Positions 61,567 through 64,000 of a DNA stretch of 64,000 bases are shown one piece after another. The stretch is from contig UBMI01000009.1 of NCBI GenBank assembly GCA_900466475.1, forward strand, positions 1 through 64,000, in the 5' to 3' direction. The DNA is from Hyphomicrobiales bacterium (GTDB lineage Bacteria; Pseudomonadota; Alphaproteobacteria; Rhizobiales; Rhizobiaceae). The first letter of the stretch is position 1, and each line of letters opens with the position of its first letter. The notes beneath the pieces were generated by a model, which made no database searches, was not told the DNA's origin, and saw nothing but the letters and a program-made list of their open reading frames with translations. Position numbers and translations under genes: made by a program.

Positions 61567-62424
61567 TCAGGCGCCCTTGGTGACCTTGGCAGCGCCCCAG
61601 AGCGAGCCGGGATTAGCACGGTTGGGATGGAGCGTCAGCATGGCGTCGAACAGTTCCCGCGCTGTCGTCGTTTCCAGTTCAAGCCTGTTGAAATCACGCA
61701 AGTATTGCTGCGTCTGGTCGATGATATCGGGGTTGTCGTCATTTTCGGGGATCTTGTGGCCGGCGACGACGGCCTTCGGCTTCAGCTCTTTCAGCCGGTC
61801 CAGCGTTTCGATCCAATGTTGCCTGCTCTCGCGCGTGGTTTCGCCGAGGTAACAGTGAATGCCGTTATAAACGACGTCGCCGCCGACGATGAGCCCGATC
61901 GAGGGAACGTGCAGGGCGGTCGAGTGCGACATGTCGGTATGGCCCGCATCGATCGGGATCAGCTTGTGGCCTTCGAGTTCCAGGTCGGGTGCTTCAAGCA
62001 CATCCGCGACGGCCATGGTCTCGGCGATCTCGCCGGGGAAGAGTTTGCGCCAGAAACCGTCGAGCATGTCGGGTTCGCTCTGGCGGCGCATCGCCTCCAC
62101 CACATCTGAGACCGCATAAGCCTTCGCATCGGGGAAGCGCTTCAGCAGAGCGCCGATGCCGAAGAAATGGTCGCCATGGCCGTGGGTGATGTAGATCGCC
62201 TTCAGGTGCTTGCCGCTCGCCTCCACCCAGTCGGCGAGCGTCTTTGTCTGCGGTTCGGTCAGGAAAGTGTCGACGAGCACGGCATCACGTTCGCCCGAGA
62301 TCAGCGTGGCGGAATTGGCGACCCATCGAAGCGCGGGATCTCCAGCCGGCACATCGCGGCTGAGGCCTGGGCGGCGGATTGTCAGGACATCGTAGCGCAG
62401 GCTGGGGGTGGGGTTCGAGGTCAT
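61567..62424 (-). CDS. Metallo-beta-lactamase fold hydrolase
   Basis: This 285-residue protein has the MBL motif THGHGDHFFG, the next metal ligand His in IDAGHTDMSHSTALH, GGDVVYNGIH (Asp), and VVAGHKIPEN (final His). An N-terminal extension precedes the fold. It has a wide substrate range (quorum-sensing lactones, thioesters, glutathione conjugates), and the family cannot be narrowed. It is divergent from a TetR regulator across a GACCGGTC palindrome, which probably controls both. Confidence 0.92.
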   Translation of the reverse strand: MTSNPTPSLRYDVLTIRRPGLSRDVPAGDPALRWVANSATLISGERDAVLVDTFLTEPQTKTLADWVEASGKHLKAIYITHGHGDHFFGIGALLKRFPDAKAYAVSDVVEAMRRQSEPDMLDGFWRKLFPGEIAETMAVADVLEAPDLELEGHKLIPIDAGHTDMSHSTALHVPSIGLIVGGDVVYNGIHCYLGETTRESRQHWIETLDRLKELKPKAVVAGHKIPENDDNPDIIDQTQQYLRDFNRLELETTTARELFDAMLTLHPNRANPGSLWGAAKVTKGA

Positions 62425-62507
62425 GGCGGTAATTCCTTGAACAGTTGAGTTTTGGCGGCAGGGCGAGGGATCGAGCTTGATTTTTTGCTGCGAAACAATA
62501 AATATAT

Positions 62508-62515
62508 GACCGGTC
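62508..62515. promoter_or_regulatory. Palindrome GACCGGTC in the MBL-TetR intergenic region
   Basis: A perfect 8-bp palindrome is extended on both sides with one mismatch (ATGACCGGTCGT), 26 bases before the TetR start and 84 before the MBL start. It is a likely TetR operator. Confidence 0.5.
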
Positions 62516-62540
62516 GTCTATAATTGTTCAAGAGGGAAAA

Positions 62541-63167
62541 ATGGACGCAGACACGCCGGCTCGACGCGGCCCCAAGACGAACATGCACATGCGGGAGAAG
62601 CTTATCGAGGCAGGTCTGAAGGAGATCCATGCTCATGGGTTTGCCGCGACCGGGATCCAGAAGATCGTCGACGACATCAAGGTACCGAAGGGCTCTTTCT
62701 ACAATTACTTCGAGAGCAAGGAGGCCTTCGGGGCGGAGGTTTCCGATCGCTACTCCGAGCAGGCGCTTGCCCGGCTCACGAGTTTCCTTGCCGATCACGA
62801 CAAACCGCCGCTTCGCCGCCTCAAGGCCTTTTTCGACGATCGCACCGCGTCCTTTGCCTTGAGAGGTCATACGCAGGGATGCGTGCTAGGCAATTTCAGT
62901 GCCGAGACGGTGGACCACAGCGAGTTGATCCGCCAGCATGTGGCAGCGCATTTCGGCCGCTGGAGCCAGGTGATTGCGGCATGTCTGTCCGAAGCGCAGA
63001 CAGACGGCACACTCTCTGGCGAGCTGCCGGCCGGAGCACTTGCCGATTTCATCCTGAACAGTTGGGAAGGGGCGCTTCTGCGCATGCGCGCGGACCGTAG
63101 CGGAGCGCCGCTCGAGACATTCAAGCAGATGGTCTTTGACGTGCTGCTGCACGGCAAGGGGCATTGA
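62541..63167 (+). CDS. TetR family transcriptional regulator
   Basis: This 208-residue TetR protein has LIEAGLKEIHAHGFAATGIQ, IVDDIKVPKGSFYNYFESKE and a C-terminal domain with GCVLGNFSAETVDHSELIRQ. The last pattern (TxGCxxGNxxxE) is that of the AcuR/NemR-like subgroup that senses electrophiles through a Cys. AGAGGGAAAA precedes the ATG. It probably represses the divergent MBL hydrolase. Confidence 0.94.
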   Translation: MDADTPARRGPKTNMHMREKLIEAGLKEIHAHGFAATGIQKIVDDIKVPKGSFYNYFESKEAFGAEVSDRYSEQALARLTSFLADHDKPPLRRLKAFFDDRTASFALRGHTQGCVLGNFSAETVDHSELIRQHVAAHFGRWSQVIAACLSEAQTDGTLSGELPAGALADFILNSWEGALLRMRADRSGAPLETFKQMVFDVLLHGKGH

Positions 63168-63315
63168 AGGCCATTTACCCCGGTTAAGAAGAAATTGCCG
63201 TTCCGGTTCGGGCATTTACCATCTTTTCCGACGTCATGGATCGGCAACAGTTCCAGCTTAATTCCGACATGTTCGGGCTGGAGTTTCCGGCATCGATATG
63301 CGGGCGGGGGATCAG

Positions 63316-63705
63316 ATGCCGGGCATTCTCATTGCAACCCTGTTGGCGACTGTCTCGGCCAAGGCGCCGATGGAATATGCCAGCGGCGACCTTCTCTTTT
63401 CGGATTGTGGCGGTTCGCGGCAGTTCGTCATCGGCTATGTTTCCGGCTGGCTCGACAAATGGAACCGGGATGAGTTTCTTGCGCGGCGTTCGTTCGCGGA
63501 TGCGGCCGGGGATCCGCAGGCGATGGTCAGTATAACCCGTCTCGGCCATTCGGTCGGGTGGAATATCTGCCTGCCGCCGGGCACGACACCCATCATTATC
63601 GGCGAAATGCTGTGCCACTTCCTGCAGGAGAATCCGGGCGTCCGCAGTGCTGAGGGCGACGATCTGGTGATGACCGTCGTTACCCGCAGCTACGGCTGCC
63701 GGTAA
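63316..63705 (+). CDS. Secreted Rap1a/Tai-like protein
   Basis: This 129-residue protein has a short export signal (PGILIATLLATVSAKAP) and a small helical domain containing Cys residues in FSDCGG, WNICLPPG, EMLCHFLQ and the terminal YGCR. The pattern FVIGYVSGWLDKWNR resembles Rap1a/Tai immunity-type domains, which protect against amidase effectors. No toxin or secretion gene is adjacent. ATG 63316 has GGGGGATCAG upstream; ATG 63298 is an alternative. Confidence 0.7.
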   Translation: MPGILIATLLATVSAKAPMEYASGDLLFSDCGGSRQFVIGYVSGWLDKWNRDEFLARRSFADAAGDPQAMVSITRLGHSVGWNICLPPGTTPIIIGEMLCHFLQENPGVRSAEGDDLVMTVVTRSYGCR

Positions 63706-63713
63706 GGCAGGCG

Positions 63714-64000
63714 TCAGGCCTTGCTGACAAGGATAGCGCCGCCGATGATAAGCAGGGTGCCGGCAGAGAGTTTGATGATATCAACCTCAGCAGCCTCTCC
63801 CAGAAACACCGCGCCGACGGCGAGCGTCACCAGGACGTTGCAGCTCCAGATCGGCGCGAGTTTGGAGACCGGTACGCCGTAGGCAAAGAGCGCGAAGCTG
63901 ATGAGGCCGGTGCCGAGGGCGAAACAGAGGCCGGCGATGGCGGCAAAGCCGATGCCTTCTGCCGTCCAGGGCGCGGGGCGCCAGATCAGGGCGGAGATCC
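63714..64000 (-). CDS. EamA/DMT family transporter, C-terminal part (partial)
   Basis: Ninety-four residues reach from the window edge to the stop codon. They contain three to four hydrophobic helices with FALGTGLISFALFAYGVPVS, APIWSCNVLVTLAVGAVFLG and LSAGTLLIIGGAILVSKA, the typical ending of drug/metabolite (EamA) transporters. The N-terminal part lies outside the window. The 8-base gap to the Rap1a/Tai-like stop codon shows convergent neighbours. Confidence 0.82.
   Translation of the reverse strand, partial: ISALIWRPAPWTAEGIGFAAIAGLCFALGTGLISFALFAYGVPVSKLAPIWSCNVLVTLAVGAVFLGEAAEVDIIKLSAGTLLIIGGAILVSKA

Overview
The window is about 64 kb of high-GC alphaproteobacterial chromosome (or large replicon), most like a Rhizobiaceae member (Rhizobium/Agrobacterium group). 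The evidence is DUF982, a coxMNOP-type second aa3 oxidase, an EcfG-type sigma factor with matching GGAAC-N16/17-CGTT promoters, a DUF47-Pit phosphate system with a PHO-box-like site, and many small LysR, TetR, AraC and Crp-controlled accessory operons. I see no rRNA, tRNA, CRISPR array, insertion sequence, phage gene or integrase.

Layout. 1-5.0 kb: end of an unknown gene, an SRPBCC-like protein, an isochorismatase-like hydrolase, Ohr, then a divergent unit of regulator plus beta-propeller facing DUF899 plus a membrane protein. 5.2-15 kb: an ankyrin-cytochrome c fusion, an MFS carrier, a diguanylate cyclase, a DUF1800/DUF1501 export pair, YciA and a chemoreceptor ending in a strong terminator. 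15-21.6 kb: NTF2-like and extensin-like proteins, a CobT-type VWA protein with a crystallin-J1-like partner, then a stress-signalling patch (degenerate receiver, EcfG-like sigma factor, Crp/Fnr regulator, DUF982). 21.8-26.9 kb: cytochrome c plus coxM-N-O-P and subunit IV. 27-28.2 kb: small rhizobial genes and a GNAT.

28.2-33.2 kb (minus strand) is the most interesting region: a seven-gene operon for a bufferin-type (copper-binding, cysteine-modified) RiPP. It runs precursor bufA (DUF2282), MNIO enzyme bufB (DUF692), an unrecognised His-rich 324-aa protein, bufC (DUF2063), DoxX, an ECF sigma factor and its NrsF anti-sigma. A GTAACC-N15-CGAA promoter lies ahead of bufA, and a second copy lies at 35.2 kb. 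The embedded 324-aa gene is translationally coupled between the two known maturation genes, so it is a candidate new component of the system.

33.2-43.7 kb: an ABM monooxygenase-like protein, a class III nucleotide cyclase, an AraC regulator, an ABC-2 exporter, a PEP-mutase-like enzyme, and a DUF47-Pit phosphate transporter flanked by two paralogous Nudix hydrolases in inverted arrangement. 44-54 kb: SDR/AKR/cupin genes with a divergent LysR, an orphan DnaB-like ATPase, a PepSY-cytochrome b561-two-component operon, a P-loop NTPase, and a TetR/SDR pair. 54-64 kb: a phosphotransferase, chromate resistance genes, an SDR lacking its catalytic motif with LysR, a terpene-cyclase-fold protein, a DUF4180/HTH pair under an 11-bp inverted-repeat operator, PPOX, an MBL hydrolase with divergent TetR, a Rap1a/Tai-like secreted protein, and the C-terminal end of an EamA transporter.

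All functional calls come from reading motifs in the translated sequence. No database search was run, and promoter assignments rest on motif and spacing only.
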